From: Oscarella lobularis
Taxonomy: Eukaryota > Porifera > Homoscleromorpha > Homosclerophorida > Oscarellidae
Assembly: GCF_947507565.1 (NCBI RefSeq)
Contig: NC_089193.1
Span: 1,546,325-1,610,324, forward strand
Length of the DNA: 64,000 nt
Direction of reading: 5' to 3'
The number at the start of each line of letters is the position of its first letter. Position 1 is the stretch's first letter. The notes under the pieces are model-generated. The model made no database searches and had not been told where the DNA came from. It saw only the letters and a list, made by a program, of their open reading frames with translations. Positions 42,208 through 54,196 of the stretch are shown here, piece after piece. The translations under genes were made by a program, and so were the position numbers.

Positions 42208-42366
42208 AGACGCCCGAGTGAGAGCATCAGACAGAAAATGCACGCATACAATAGAACTTCCGAAATTGATGTTTTCAGTAGCTGCATGCCAAGATGTCTG
42301 TGTCCAGCCAGCACGTGTCATATACATGTATCTGTTACCTCTCTAGGCTCTGCGCATGTCGATTCA

Positions 42367-43715
42367 ATGGACGACATTTACGCGAAGAAATTCGGTGTGC
42401 GTCCCGTTATTAATTGTATAGGGACCATGACAGCTTTGGGCGGATCGCGAATGGATCCTTCTGTGGTAGCGAGAGCCTCTCCTGCAGGAAAACGCACGTA
42501 AGATCTCGTTTCTCTAGTGCGAGGCGATGCAAAAGGCGAGCCGACACTACGTCGACATCAACGAGCTTCAGAGGAAAGCCGGCGAGCGAATAGCGAAGCT
42601 AGCTCGCGCGCCGAACGGCTACACAGCGTACGTGAGCTCAGGTCGGTTAGAGAGGCCCCCTTTTCCGTTTTCAGCTCCGAACTGTCGTCGCAGGCGCTTC
42701 GTCAGGGCTCGCTCTCTCCGTCGCCGCTTGCATGACGCGCGGCGTCACGACGCACGTGCGCCGACTGCCGAATACTCGTAGCGTGACGGGGCGTGTCGTT
42801 TTGATCGACGGAGGGAGCGACACGCGATGGAATCAGAGCCTCGCGACGTCTGGAGCCGTAGTAATCGAACTCGGCAGTCAACGCAGCCCCATGACGAGGA
42901 TGGACCTCGAAAGCGCACTGCAGGCTCACAAGGAATCGATATCCTGTTTCGTCTTCTTTGCTGGGGGGTATAGAGAGGGGGCAGGGCTCGGGTTTGACGT
43001 CATTCGAGCTACGACGTCAGCGTATCAATGTGTCTTGATTGTTGACGCAGCTGCGCAGCTGCCGCCTCGGTCGAATTTGTGGCGTTGGACTCACGGGGGA
43101 GCTGATATCGTCATATTTAGTGGGGGTAAAGAAATCGGGGGGCCCCAGACTACGGGAATTGTGCTTGGTCGTAGGGAATTGATTCGATGGATTGCACAGA
43201 ATGGGAGTCCTAATGAATTGACGTTTGGTAGACCAATGAAGACGTCAAAGGAGTCCATAGTTGGTGTGACTGTCGCCTTGGAGATATTCCTAAGGAGAAG
43301 CGATGAGGCGGATTTTGAACGATATGAGTGGATAGTCAGCGTGATCAAGAAGGGTCTCCAAGGCCTAACAGGAATTCGTTCTATGCGAATTGAGTGCCCA
43401 AAGGATGCTCAAATTCAACCCAATATCATTCCTCATCTCTTTATAGAAGTAGCTGACAGTGGAGACAGTCAAGCAGTGGTAAGACAGGATAGTGTTTATG
43501 GGCATAGTGCAGATCATGGGGACCTTCTTGCTATTGAACCGTCGTCTCCGGCTCGTACGTTAGCGTACAAGCTCATTCACGGCAACCCCCCAGTTGCCGT
43601 GAATACGACTTCCCTCACCGAGATATCAGTTAATCCTCAAACGCTGAAACGCGAAGAGGCAAGCGTTGTTGTACAGTCAATAAGATTAGCACTCAAAAAC
43701 CAGAGCAAGCTTTGA
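42367..43715 (+). CDS. SelA-like PLP enzyme (glucosaminate-6-phosphate ammonia-lyase family)
   Basis: Fold-type I PLP enzyme of the family annotated in bacteria as SelA-related or D-glucosaminate-6-phosphate ammonia-lyase. Exons 42367-42465, 42518-42641 and 42694-43715 give 1245 nt, 414 residues. Landmarks: FGVRPVINCIGTMTALGGS, ASRHYVDINELQRKAGER, YVSSG|ASSGLALSVAACMT (cofactor-phosphate region), VLIVDAAAQLPPRSNLWR (Asp for the pyridine nitrogen), ADIVIFSGGKEIGGPQTTG (Lys forming the internal aldimine) and GRPMKTSKE. All are intact, so it is probably active. The family is mainly bacterial. The two introns, normal local base use and metazoan neighbours argue against contamination and for an old transfer or a rarely retained gene. 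The substrate is unknown. Confidence 0.85.
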
Positions 43716-44169
43716 ACGCTGTTCAGAGCAAATATTGACGGAACATACGATACTCACGCTGCTATGCGCAATGCATGATGTATAAACAGTAAACACAGCC
43801 AGGTGCATGCAAATCGTGAAGAGGTGAAGGAGATCGCTGGGGACCTGTCAATCAAAAAGCGAAAACGCTGTGCACGGTAGGATAAGGATATGAATAATAA
43901 TAATAATAATAATCATAGCACAGTCAGGTAAGGGCGCAACAGCTCAAATTAATCCCCCCACTAGAAAAAAAATGACAGCAGCATTCCCATATAGGAAGAG
44001 ATGAAAAGAGACAGAAGAGACAATAAATAGAGTCCTACTACTTTTTCCTGTGTACCAATGCAAACCTCCCGCCCCAACTGAAAAAAAAACCCCAACCAAG
44101 CAAACAGACATCAAGCCCACAATAAGAAAAATCAATCAATAGGGATCGCCAGGAAAAAGGTTCAACCGT
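43716..44169. other. Convergent intergenic region with (AAT)n
   Basis: 454 bp between the 3' ends of the SelA-like gene and PTEN. It holds a short aat microsatellite at 43893-43913 and A-rich sequence. No gene was recognised. Confidence 0.5.
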
Positions 44170-45504
44170 TCACACTTTACTCGTCTGACCCCATTCATCC
44201 TCCTCGTCGTCCGTATCGGAATAATTGAAATTGTCGTCCTCCTCTTCCGTCACCGTTGGAATGCTGTCGTTGCGCGGACTCGGAGGTATCTGTCGCGGCG
44301 GCTTATCCCTCCCGTAGCTCGTCGAAAGCATGCGCTCGTCCCCGTTACCCGCCACTGGACCCGCAGGGGCTTCGATACCAGAATGATCCATTAGATCCTG
44401 TTGCATCTTCTCGACGTCTTCGTCGTCGCCTATCAAAGGACTCCACAACAACTGCAGGCGAAAATACTCGGGGTAATGTTTTTTATCCTTATTCGCCTTA
44501 TCCAATTCTTCCTGCTCGAAGGTGAGACTATAAACGCGATCGACCGGCTTCACCCCGGCCAAATCGTTATCGCCGGGATCCCTGTGGGGAACCAGCGCCC
44601 TGACGACGTCGCTCAATCCCTCGCCGGCGCCGCAACGAACGAAAAACGTATTGAGCCAAAACTGGAACATCTTCTCCTTCTTGAATCGATGAACGACGTG
44701 ATAGAACTCGAAGACGATGTCGCCGCATATGGGCACGGGCGACGGCAAGGCAATTCGAAGTATCTTCCGATTTCCCGTCGGATCCTTCACGCGATCGCTA
44801 CTCGAATAGACGTCGGACGTGTAGAGCTTCACCTTGTCGGTGCCCTGACGCACGACGAAGAACGGCGTGCATCCGCCGCGCGAAAAATTCGGCGGTCCGA
44901 CGAGACGAAAGCCGCGCAGAAGCAACGACGTCGGCCGATAGCGAAGCCCGCGACGCAAATAGCAACCGTAATAATTCACGTAGCGACGTTGCGACGGTAT
45001 CGTGACTCCTTTGGCGTTGGACGTGCGCGTGCGACCGTAGAAGGACAGGCTCTCCTGCGTCGTATCGAATAAGCCGATATGAAGCATATAGGCGCAGATC
45101 ATGACGCCTGTTCGGCCCTTGCCGGCCTTGCAGTGGACAACGGCGACGTTGTCGCGATGCTCCTTCAAATACGCTTCGACGTCCTCGCAGAACGGTTGAA
45201 TGAGTTCGAAAGGGGGCGCGTTGTGATCGTCGAAGCCGTAGCGCACGACGCGATGGTGAAACGGGGCGGCGTCGTAGTCGCGTTCCGAGCAGAGATTGTA
45301 GATTTTGTAGTGGTCCGGATGGCGATCGTCGAAGAATCGGGCGACGTCTTCGATGTGATTTCGAAACATGCCCTCGAGTTTGTCCGAGGGAAAGCCCATG
45401 GCGACGATGTTCGGCTTGATGTAGGTCAAGTCGAGATCGTAGCCTTTCTCCTGAAAGCGTCGCTTCTTTTTCGACACCATCTGTCGAAGTCGATTCGCCA
45501 TCAC
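44170..45504 (-). CDS. PTEN: PTEN phosphoinositide 3-phosphatase
   Basis: Removes the 3-phosphate of PIP3 and opposes PI3K/AKT signalling. Intronless, 444 residues (or 443 from the second Met; human 403). KKKRRFQEKGYDLDLTYI corresponds to the PIP2-binding N-terminus. The phosphatase domain has YNLCSERDYD, VVRYGFDDHNAPPFELI (WPD-like loop) and the P-loop HCKAGKGRTGV with catalytic Cys and Arg. The C2 domain follows (PTSLLLRGFRLVGPPNF; FFVVRQGTDKVKLYTS; QFWLNTFFV). The tail is acidic (EEEDDNFNYSDTDDEEDE) and ends TSKV, a class I PDZ ligand like human TKV. Nothing essential is missing. Loss of all introns is notable, since the human gene has eight. Confidence 0.97.
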   Translation of the reverse strand: MMANRLRQMVSKKKRRFQEKGYDLDLTYIKPNIVAMGFPSDKLEGMFRNHIEDVARFFDDRHPDHYKIYNLCSERDYDAAPFHHRVVRYGFDDHNAPPFELIQPFCEDVEAYLKEHRDNVAVVHCKAGKGRTGVMICAYMLHIGLFDTTQESLSFYGRTRTSNAKGVTIPSQRRYVNYYGCYLRRGLRYRPTSLLLRGFRLVGPPNFSRGGCTPFFVVRQGTDKVKLYTSDVYSSSDRVKDPTGNRKILRIALPSPVPICGDIVFEFYHVVHRFKKEKMFQFWLNTFFVRCGAGEGLSDVVRALVPHRDPGDNDLAGVKPVDRVYSLTFEQEELDKANKDKKHYPEYFRLQLLWSPLIGDDEDVEKMQQDLMDHSGIEAPAGPVAGNGDERMLSTSYGRDKPPRQIPPSPRNDSIPTVTEEEDDNFNYSDTDDEEDEWGQTSKV

Positions 45505-45887
45505 TGAGAAGAAAAACGCAAATTGGTCGCGACCACGCCCATCGTGCCCCGGCTAACGGCGTTTTGACTCGTAAAAACGCGTCGCGACGCGACCGCATTA
45601 GCGCTTTAGCTCCCCTTTGCGCGCGCTGGCTCGATCGTGCAAAACAATAGTTTCTCGCCAAGGGGGCGTTACCTCGACCCGAGCGGCGAAAAAACGTCGC
45701 TCGAAACACATTCTCGAAAATTTGCCACGCCCGCTCGCTTCTAATCGTTTATTACGCGTTTCGACTAGCGCGCTTCGACGACGACACCGATCGGAGTCCG
45801 GCCGGGGGGCCCCCCTTTCGGCTTCTCCCCCTCCCCATTCCATCGAAAACCAAATCCGCCTCACCGTTCGTTTCGTTCTAGCGTCCA

Positions 45888-46106
45888 ATGTATTCGGCTT
45901 CGATGCGCGGTAAGTCGGGCTCGACGGCGTGGAATCGGCGAGCGCTTCCTAGAAGAAGAGAGTTGCCTTTGGGTATATCGAACGCGCAGGTGACGTCACA
46001 GCCGGGGAGGGAGGTAGCTCACCAGAGAGAAAGAGATGCTTATGACGAACGAGATCAATTCGATCGCGAAGCGATGTGCATGAATTGGCACGAGTTAGGG
46101 CGTTGA
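45888..46106 (+). CDS. Possible small protein, unrecognised
   Basis: An open frame of 72 residues with several Arg-rich and Gln/Glu-rich segments (REVAHQRERDAYDERDQFD). No domain, splice or homology support. It lies divergently from PTEN in the 870 bp between PTEN and the first ALDH gene. A cgtcac/tgacgtca word overlaps it, so this may simply be regulatory DNA. Nothing else was seen in 45505-46373. Confidence 0.2.
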   Translation: MYSASMRGKSGSTAWNRRALPRRRELPLGISNAQVTSQPGREVAHQRERDAYDERDQFDREAMCMNWHELGR

Positions 46107-46373
46107 CGCTAATGACGCTCCCGCAGCTCGTCTCCGAAACCGAGAAACGCCAGGAACTAACACCAGGACCCTGCGCGAGCTTTGTACGTTTGAGGCGTGC
46201 GTTAGAACGGATGTAGGTAATTCCAGGATGATCAAGTTGCTCGCGTTAGTTGCCTCAAAAATAAATTTGCTTAGAAACGAGATACTCCAAATATTCGTAT
46301 GTAAAATTGTGCAGCAGATTTTACGTAGTGTCTGAGCTGAGACATCTGCATTTAGAGCGCGCTACAAACTGGA

Positions 46374-48634
46374 ATGTCTTTGGAAGAACAGTCTCAGAGA
46401 GTGCGTTTCTTTGCCATTCTAAGACGACTCTTTTAACCAGCGCGCATTCCCAGGTGTTTGGCACAGTTCGAGCGGCTTTTCGCTCGGAGAAAACGCTCGA
46501 CATCCGTTTTCGCAAGCAACAGCTTCTCGCACTCGAGCGTTTTCTTCGCGACGAGAGCCAAATGCTTCTCGACGCACTCCACGCCGATCTCCACAAAGTC
46601 TCGATGCCAATTAGAGCGTCAGCTCACCGATTCTATTCGTATCTAGTGCACCTTCGAAGGCGATGCGGCAGAAATCTTCCTCGTACAAGCGGAAATCGCT
46701 TACCACTTGAACAACATCGATTCGTGGGTCGCTCCCAAGGCGGCCGGCGACAAAGGCGTCGCGTTCGCTTTTGATACGTGCCTTCTCCATCCTCAGCCAC
46801 TTGGCGTTGCCTTGATCATTGGAGCGTGGAATTATCCCATACATCTCGTTTTGATGCCTTTGGTTGGAGCTATATCAGCTGGTAGGGCTTTGACTCTGAC
46901 ACAGAGCCTTGATAGGAGAAATCGTTGATTTACTAAGGATGCTGTGCTATTCTGAAACCGAGTGAAGTCTCCAGCAGATCAGCTGCGGCCTTACAAGCAT
47001 TAGATAACTATCTTGATTCGGTATATATCAGTCTTTGCATGTACTCTCAGTTCATAGTCATAGATTCTCTGTTCTGGGTCCAAGGAATGTTACCGTGTCG
47101 TCAATGGAGCTGCGGATGTGGCGACGGCTTTGCTGCAGCAACCCTTCGATCATATCTTTTACACAGGAGGCAATGAAGTTGGAAAAATTGTAATGGAGGC
47201 AGCAGCTAAACATTTGACTCCAGTCACTTTGGAAATGGGCGGAAAAAGGCAAGTCATGCTTTTGAAAGTAGAGTCTGCTCTCTACATTGTCACAAAGGGA
47301 CCTGTCCATGCGTTCACTTTATACATACATCTTTATATATTTTTAGTCCGTGCGTTGTTGACGGCAATTCTGACTTGGACGTCGTAGCAAGACGCATTCT
47401 GTATGGAAAATTTAGTAATGCTGGACAGGTAGCCATGTGAAGAAGAAATGAAACGTTTTTAAGAGTACTGATATAGATTTGCGTCTCTCCTGACTATGTT
47501 CTCTGCGAGAAGCCAGTGCAGTCTCTGCTTGTTGATGCCCTGCAAAAAGCTTATAAGCAATTCTTCAAAACGGTAACGATATGTACAGTTGAATGCTGTT
47601 TTACTAGCCCTCGCTTTTCTATTAAGGATCCCAAACAATCGTCTGATTACTGTCGAATCATCAACAGAAGACATTTTGAGTAAATCATTTAGAGATTGCG
47701 CGTTTTCTCTTCCCAGTTAGTCGATGCTTTCTCCAGTCGCGTCAGAAAACTGATTGATCCTGCCAAAGTTAAAATTGGCGGAGAAGTAGACGAAAGCGAG
47801 TTGTATATCGCTCTAACTGTAATGACGGACGTAGGACCCGACGATCCAGCCATGAAAGAGGAGGCAAGACACTGAAGATAGAAATGTTCAAGGGGGACGA
47901 CTTTGTACCTTTAGATTTTTGGCCCAGTCTTACCAATAGTCACAGTCAGAGATAAAGAGGAGGCAATTGAAATAATCAACAGCAGGTCAGCCGAAGAATA
48001 ATCAATAGCTCCAAACCCCTGATCACAGATACCCCTGTGATCACAGATGCCTTCCCTAATCCCTTTATTAGATGTTGCCTTCTTTAGAAAGAGTCCTAGG
48101 CCTTCTCAAATCCCCTTATTTTTTATTAGATTTTGCCTTCTTTAGGCAGAGTCCTAGGCCTTCCCTAATCCCTTGCCTTTTCAGAGAAAATCCTCTGGTT
48201 ATCTACGTATTCTCTTCCGATAAGTCATTTGTTGACAAAGTCCAGAGGAAGACCAGTTCGGGAACGCTCATAGTGAACGACACGCTCTCCTTCATCTTGG
48301 TGCCCAACCTGCCTTTTGGTGGCGTTGGCAACAGCGGTACGGGCCGTTACCACGGCTACGCAACGTTCACGACATTCTCTAATATGAGAACGGTCATGAA
48401 AAGAAGCCTTGCATTGGAATTTCTCAACAAGTGGCAAAATTCAAATGTCAATGTAACGATCTTAAGATTTTCTTTAGAGCTCGCTATCCTCCTTACACTA
48501 TTCAAAACCTTGCTTGGATGAAATGGGCTATGCAGCTGAAGCGAACAGGAATTCTTCGTCTCTTTTCCTTTCTCGTCATCTTCCTTGCCATAGCTACCAT
48601 TGCTATTCTGAGATTCTTCGGTCGTTTGAGCTGA
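46374..48634 (+). CDS. Fatty aldehyde dehydrogenase, copy A (ALDH3A2-like)
   Basis: Membrane-anchored ALDH3-type enzyme oxidising long-chain aldehydes with NAD. Early exons are 46374-46400, 46454-46597, 46647-46881, 46938-47020 and 47085-47248; the next begins at 47347, others include one starting at 47915, and the last ends in a hydrophobic tail anchor. Motifs: [69 protein letters not shown] (catalytic Glu), [15 protein letters not shown] (catalytic Cys), [11 protein letters not shown] and [20 protein letters not shown]. Compared with copy B it reads YIALTVMTD where B has the usual YIAPTVMTD. Introns 47249-47346 and 47864-47914 both begin GCAAG. Catalytic residues are intact. Confidence 0.9.
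48068..48177. repeat. ~57 bp tandem duplication in ALDH-A intron
   Basis: Two copies of ttagat(g/t)ttgccttctttag followed by agagtcctaggcctt, inside the intron before the exon encoding ENPLVIYVF. The adjacent sequence gatcacag...ctgtgatcac is an inverted pair. Confidence 0.75.
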
Positions 48635-49018
48635 GGAAGTAGTGCCGATCAGTCCTTCAATCACCACTAGCTGAGACGTAGATCTTCATAAGGCGACACT
48701 GACGTCACAGGACAAAGACACATGTCAAAATCACTAATAACTCGCGAAACAGCTAGGCTACGAGTATGCGTGCCGTCGTATTTTGATGATGTTTGATCGG
48801 TGTTAGCGATTCATTATTCGTTTTTTGGTGGTTTAAAATTGCAAATGGTGCGCAACAATTAGTGATCGTGTACTATCACGTTAATTTGTTGCAGGGCGTA
48901 AAATTTCTTGATCGTCAAAACGAAAAATCAATTGCGAGTGAATTTTTTAATTAACAGAATCAAAGTATCACGAGAATCACAGACAAACAGACAAAACAAA
49001 TATGAACAATAGCTAAGT
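48635..49018. other. Convergent intergenic region, nothing recognised
   Basis: 384 bp between the stops of ALDH copy A and PARP. AT-rich, with an inverted tagtgatcgtgtactatcac motif near 48863. No gene is seen. Confidence 0.4.
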
Positions 49019-50730
49019 TTATAGAAAAAAAGGAGCGGGAACCGGACTTCTGTAGTTGAATCGCACTTTTACAACATACCGCATTCGTATCTGTTGAGAA
49101 AGACTTGCCTTAGGCTGTACAGATACATTAAAAAACACGTAGCTAACCTGCCTAGTGTCGTAAACGACGAACTCTGAGAAAATACGTTTAGAAATTTACC
49201 AAAAACAAAACCATGAGACATACCATTGTGGTAGAGGGTGTAGCCTGCAGGATTCTCGACGCCAGTTTCTCTGTTGGGACCAAGGAAGAGCACAGAGCTA
49301 TCAGGACTAGCCAAACACCAACAGGTCATTGAATATTAGTCAGAAAAACTAATAACTTACAGTGCTTTGCTTTTCGATGGAGCTACTTGTCCCAGCCCTT
49401 TCACACTGCTCTTTCCCTCTGGCAGACGATCGGCACGAGAGTCGGGTGAGAGAAGATCGTTTGAGACGCCCAGAGACACCTAAAGACGCAATTCCAGGTA
49501 AAAATTCAATAAATACTAATTTTATTCACGTACCTCGCATAGCAAAATAAATCCAACGTTCTGACTCCTTGATGAGTTGCAGAATTTGGCGCTTCTGGAG
49601 CACACGTCGTAGAAGTACACTCCTTTTCCGAACTAAATCAAAACCACGAGTTTTACACGTCAGAGTCGTCAATTCTTTTTTTTCTACCGTGTATCCCGTG
49701 CTTGGTGTTTCTGGTGGCGCAATTTGCAAGCCTTTGCCGAGAATTCCAGCCAAATTTGTCGCGGGAGAACCGTGCCACAAAAGAACTCTAAAAAGTCACA
49801 TTTATGAACTCGGTGAACTTTGAATATTTGGCTTTATGACTTATTGCCGACGTCTTTGAATTGGGTCTTCTTTCTCACGCCGAAAATGTCCATTACTTCT
49901 AGAGAGTACGGAGTGCAGGTCTCTTCTTGAGTCGACGTGATTGCCCTGACAATCGTCTGACCGTAGAAGGCAAAAATAGAGTCAACAATGAGAATCAAAT
50001 AGTAAACTTACAGCGTATTCTCTTGTGTCTTTTTCCAGGGGATTCAAACCGCACTGGAGAGCCGCATACTGGCTATCGATGGGATTGGAGGTCTTGTGGC
50101 CGGTTCTTTGTAAAATTTTCATGGCGATTTCAATATTACCAAGTGTCTGAAAATCAATAAACGTTTAGGTAGTACAGAGCTAATTGTGTGGCCTACTGTA
50201 CCTCCAACAAAGATGCCTTCTCTCTCACTATCTCCTTGCTCTCGATGAGAAGAGGGCGGTCGATGCTAGACAAAAAGACAGACTATGAAGTAGATTCCGT
50301 CCTCTCCTTGAGGCTTTTTCTTCTCACTCAGAAGCGTGAGGTATATGATAATAGAACTCATTGCAAGCCTGTCTCAGCTCGCCACGTCGATGTGATATGA
50401 TGCAAGCTTCGATTTTCTTCAAAGCGGAGAATCCTGCTTTGATTCGAGCCTTGGTCAGTTTGCCTAAAGAAAAATTACATTGATAGAATAAAAGATTTTC
50501 GTGCTTACCCAATGGAGCTTTTTCGACGTCATAATTCATCTCTTGCACGACCTTTTCCATAGTGCGAATATCAAAGATAATTTCAATCAATTCCTAAAAA
50601 GACAGCGTGATGTAACGTTACTAACGTATGAACAATAATAATTCAAAACCTGGACTCGTTTGTTCAGTTTTGATTCCGGGATTTGAACGGGACCGGAATG
50701 AGGCTCATCTTCAGCTTCTTCTGGGCGGCT

Positions 50731-50763
<33 letters not shown>

Positions 50764-51665
50764 ATGACGACCGAAAAACTCGTCAGGTCGAATCCCTCTC
50801 AACCTTGGCCTTTTTGCCGAACGACTTGGGCCCTCGGCGTCCGCCTCGTCGTTCGACGTTTCGTCGTCACCCGCGTCTTCATCCGACAAGTCGTCAAGAA
50901 AATCTTGCTCTAAAGAATCCAAATACAATTGAGCTCAGGTCGTCATGCACCTAGCTCCAAAACGGCTTACTCGATAGCCAATTTTTGTACGACGTGGCGA
51001 TTGACCGGAGTATTGTAACGAATTTCGGGCTTCCCCGGTCTTTTTTTGGGCGCCAATCAGTTCTGCAGATCGGGGAATAAGACGATTATTATTTTATTAT
51101 TTTTAGCAATGGCGAGCGAACCTGGGACTTTTGAATGGCAGCCCAGCTGGCCACCAGGGCACTCTTTTTTCTTCCTTGTCCCAATGGGGCTGCCCTTCCC
51201 CGGTAGTGTTTACGACCATTGTCGGTATCCAATATCGAAGTTCGGGGGCCGACATTATTGACGGATCCGGCATCTGCACTCGTTTTCCGTGAACTTCTTG
51301 ACGACGCTTCCCTTTCGTCCGTTTTTTCGATGTCATCATTCGCTGAATGAGAGCAGTCACTTCCTCTTTTTTTCCGCTAGTTTCGAGGGCATCGATGACG
51401 ATTTCGGCGAAATCCTTGTTTCCGCAATAGTCTACTTTCCTTGTCGCCGGGTCGACGTACAGCGCGAGTGCAATCGATGACGTACCCTTGAGAGAAATGC
51501 ATGGCGCCAATAACTTCGACCCGATAAAACTTCGACCAGAGATAAAATATCTCTGCTTCGACGGTACGCCTACACATCGTGTGCAGTTTCAAACCTGTTC
51601 ATATGCTGCGACCGACTTGAGAAGCTTGGATTTAACGATCTGGTTTCTTGCCCGCTTTGAGGACA
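49019..51665 (-). CDS. Poly(ADP-ribose) polymerase (PARP1/2-type catalytic half)
   Basis: Minus-strand multi-exon gene; the first exon (51665-51594) encodes [18 protein letters not shown]. The N-terminal third does not match a domain I can name ([30 protein letters not shown]), then comes an acidic, basic-patched linker ([15 protein letters not shown]). After it lie the helical PARP regulatory domain ([35 protein letters not shown]) and the ADP-ribosyltransferase fold: [19 protein letters not shown] (NAD-binding His), [29 protein letters not shown] (Tyr), [12 protein letters not shown] and EFVVYDTRQ (catalytic Glu). The C-terminus [15 protein letters not shown] matches the end of PARP1. The H-Y-E triad predicts polymer synthesis. 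It lies between two ALDH paralogues. Zinc fingers and BRCT were not seen. Confidence 0.85.
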
Positions 51666-51888
51666 TATCGTCGAGCTAGGTGCCGCGTTTTTCAGTCACG
51701 GCCGGATGCCGGTAGCGCGCACCGCGTGACCAGTCTCTGGCGTGACGTTGCGACTTGCGCGCGTTTTCGCCGAGTTCTCAATTCCAGTCGAATTGGCATT
51801 GCAATGACTTGCAATGTCATTGCAATGAACATTGAGTGCAATGTCATTGCAAATGAACATTATTTTTTTACCAGTCTCCTTTTATAGC

Positions 51889-51980
51889 TGGTGGCCTTGG
51901 CGACAGACCGCCAGCACGTACGGCTACGCAACATGAAAACGGCCATGAAAAGAAGCCTCTTCGGTCGTCTGCACTGAAGA
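51889..51980 (+). pseudogene. Relic of an ALDH3 3' end
   Basis: Fragments equivalent to three separated parts of the last ALDH exons lie end to end: ggtggccttggcgacag with tacggctacgcaac, then atgaaaacggccatgaaaag, then ttcggtcgtctgcactga. In copy A the same pieces are spread over about 330 bp. Deletions join them, so this is debris from a third copy or from unequal exchange, just upstream of copy B. Confidence 0.65.
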
Positions 51981-52066
51981 ATTAAAACATGATGTGCATG
52001 TTAGACATAGGGTCCGTGCACGACATAGGCTACAGTATAGCGTGCGCTGAACGAGAAATCGCAACA

Positions 52067-54196
52067 ATGTCAGTGCAAGAAACTGCTCAGAGAGTACGCT
52101 TCTCTCCGTTTTCGAAACACTTCTGTTACTGTACTTTAGGCTGTCGGCAGAGCTCGAGCTGCTTTCCAGTCCGGAAAAACGCTCGACGTCGCTTTTCGCA
52201 AGAAACAGTTGCTCGCACTCGATCGTTTTCTTCGCGACGAGAGCGAAACGCTGCTCGCTGCACTCCACGCCGATCTCCACAAGGTGATTCCGATGCAAAT
52301 CGAGAGCCTCAACTCACCGACTGTGCTCGTATAGTGCCGTTTCGAAGGCGATGGAGGCGAAGTCTCCCTTCCGCGATCGGAAATCGCTGTCCACTTGGAC
52401 AACATCGATTCGTGGGTCACTCCCAAGGCGGCCGGCAACAAAGGCATCGCATTCGCTTTGGATACGTGCGTTCGCGATCCTCAGCCGCGTGGCGTGGCCT
52501 TGATCATTGGAGCGTGGAATTTTCCCATACAACTGGTCTTGGTGCCTTTGATTGGGGCTATATCTGCTGGTGAGGCATTTGGAAACTCACTCAGAACCTC
52601 AATAGATGATGGATCTTTGTCTATTTTAATTCAGGATGCTGTGTTATTGTGAAACCGAGTGAAGTCTCAAGCAGATCGGCTGCAGCGTTGCAAGCGTTAG
52701 AACGCTATCTTGATTCGGTAATTGGGTGTACTCAATAGCCTATAATTATGTTAGAAACTCTGTCTAATTTTTTTCCTGGATCTTAGGAATGTTTCCATGT
52801 TGTCAACGGAGGCGTGGATATAACGACGGCTTTGCTACAGCAACGCTTTGATCATGTGTTCTACACTGGAGGGAGTACAGTTGGAAAAATTGTGATGAGA
52901 GCAGCAGCCGAACATTTGACCTCAGTTACTTTGGAATTGGGCGGGAAAAGGCAAGTCAATTACTGCATGAAATCTATCCTAGCTGCTAGCTCACTACATA
53001 CAGAGTTGAAGTCTCTAGATAGTGCCTGTAATCAGTTTTTGTTCTCTACTAGCCCGTGCGTTATTGACAACAATTGCGACTTGAACGTCGTAGCAAAACG
53101 CATTCTGTTTGGTAAATTTGTCAATGCTGGACAGGTACTGTGTTCTTTATAAGAGAAATGGAGGGTTTGAAGTACAGCATTTCTTACGTAGACTTGCATT
53201 GCTCCTGACTACGTTCTCTGTGAAAAGTCAGTGCAGCCTTCGCTCGTGGATGCCTTACGAAAAGCTATTGAGGATAGCTACACCAGAGTACTACTATTGG
53301 CTAGGTTGTTGAGTGTTCGTCCTAGCCGTGGTTTTCTGCTTAGGATCCCAAACAATCACCTGATTATGGTCGAATCATCAACAGAAGACACTTTGAGTAG
53401 ATGAGAGATAGAGATCGCTTTGTTTTTGTCTAACTTTTTTCTTCAGTCGCGTCAGAAAACTGATCGATCCTGCCAAAGTCAAAGTTGGCGGACAGATGGA
53501 TGAGAACGAATTATATATCGCTCCAACTGTAATGACAGACGTGCAGCCTGACGATTTAGCTATGGAAGAAGAGGCAAGACACTCTGGGACTAGAAAGGTT
53601 TAAAAAGACGATTCTGTATCTTTAGATTTTTGGCCCAGTCTTACCAATTCTCACCGTGAGAGATAAAGCCGAAGCAATTGAAATAATCAACAGCAGGTAA
53701 GCCAAATGACGTAGTAGTCATAGCCCTCAAGCGTTGTCCCCTCGTAGAGAAAAGCCTCTGGTCATCTACGCTTTCTCTTCCAATAAGTCCTTTATCGACG
53801 AACTCAAGAGAAAGACCAGCTCGGGAACGTTCATGGTCAACGACACGATTGTCTTTTACTTGGTGCCCAATCTTCCTTTCGGCGGCGTCGGCGGCAGCGG
53901 CATGGGCACTTACCACGGCTACGCAACATTCGAGACGTTCTCTCACATGAGAACGGTCATGAAGAGGAGCCTTGGAATGGAATTTGTCAATAAGTGAGCA
54001 GAATTTGAATATGTTTTGTACGCAATTCTTTCTCTTTAGACTTCGCTATCCCCCTTACACAGAGCGAAACTTTGCTATCCTCAAACGGGTTCTGATGAAA
54101 GAGCCAAAAGAAGGCGGTCATCGCGGCCCATTTCTCACTATCACCTTTCTCCTAGCAGCCTTCGCTATTTTGGTCAAAGTACTGGGATTCTTCTAA
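52067..54196 (+). CDS. Fatty aldehyde dehydrogenase, copy B (ALDH3A2-like)
   Basis: Paralogue of copy A with the same exon plan. The first exon (52067-52093) encodes MSVQETAQR; the next reads [19 protein letters not shown]. Motifs: [13 protein letters not shown] (here preceded by HLD), [46 protein letters not shown] (Glu), [16 protein letters not shown] (catalytic Cys in the standard context), [20 protein letters not shown] and [20 protein letters not shown]. The tail anchor ends KVLGFF, replacing the end seen in copy A. Introns 52951-53052 and 53574-53625 begin GC at the same positions as in copy A. The active-site context is closer to the family consensus than in copy A. Confidence 0.92.

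Noticed and set aside
44798-45709. 303-residue minus-strand frame overlapping PTEN
   Set aside because: Arg-rich shadow frame over the PTEN coding sequence, no domain.
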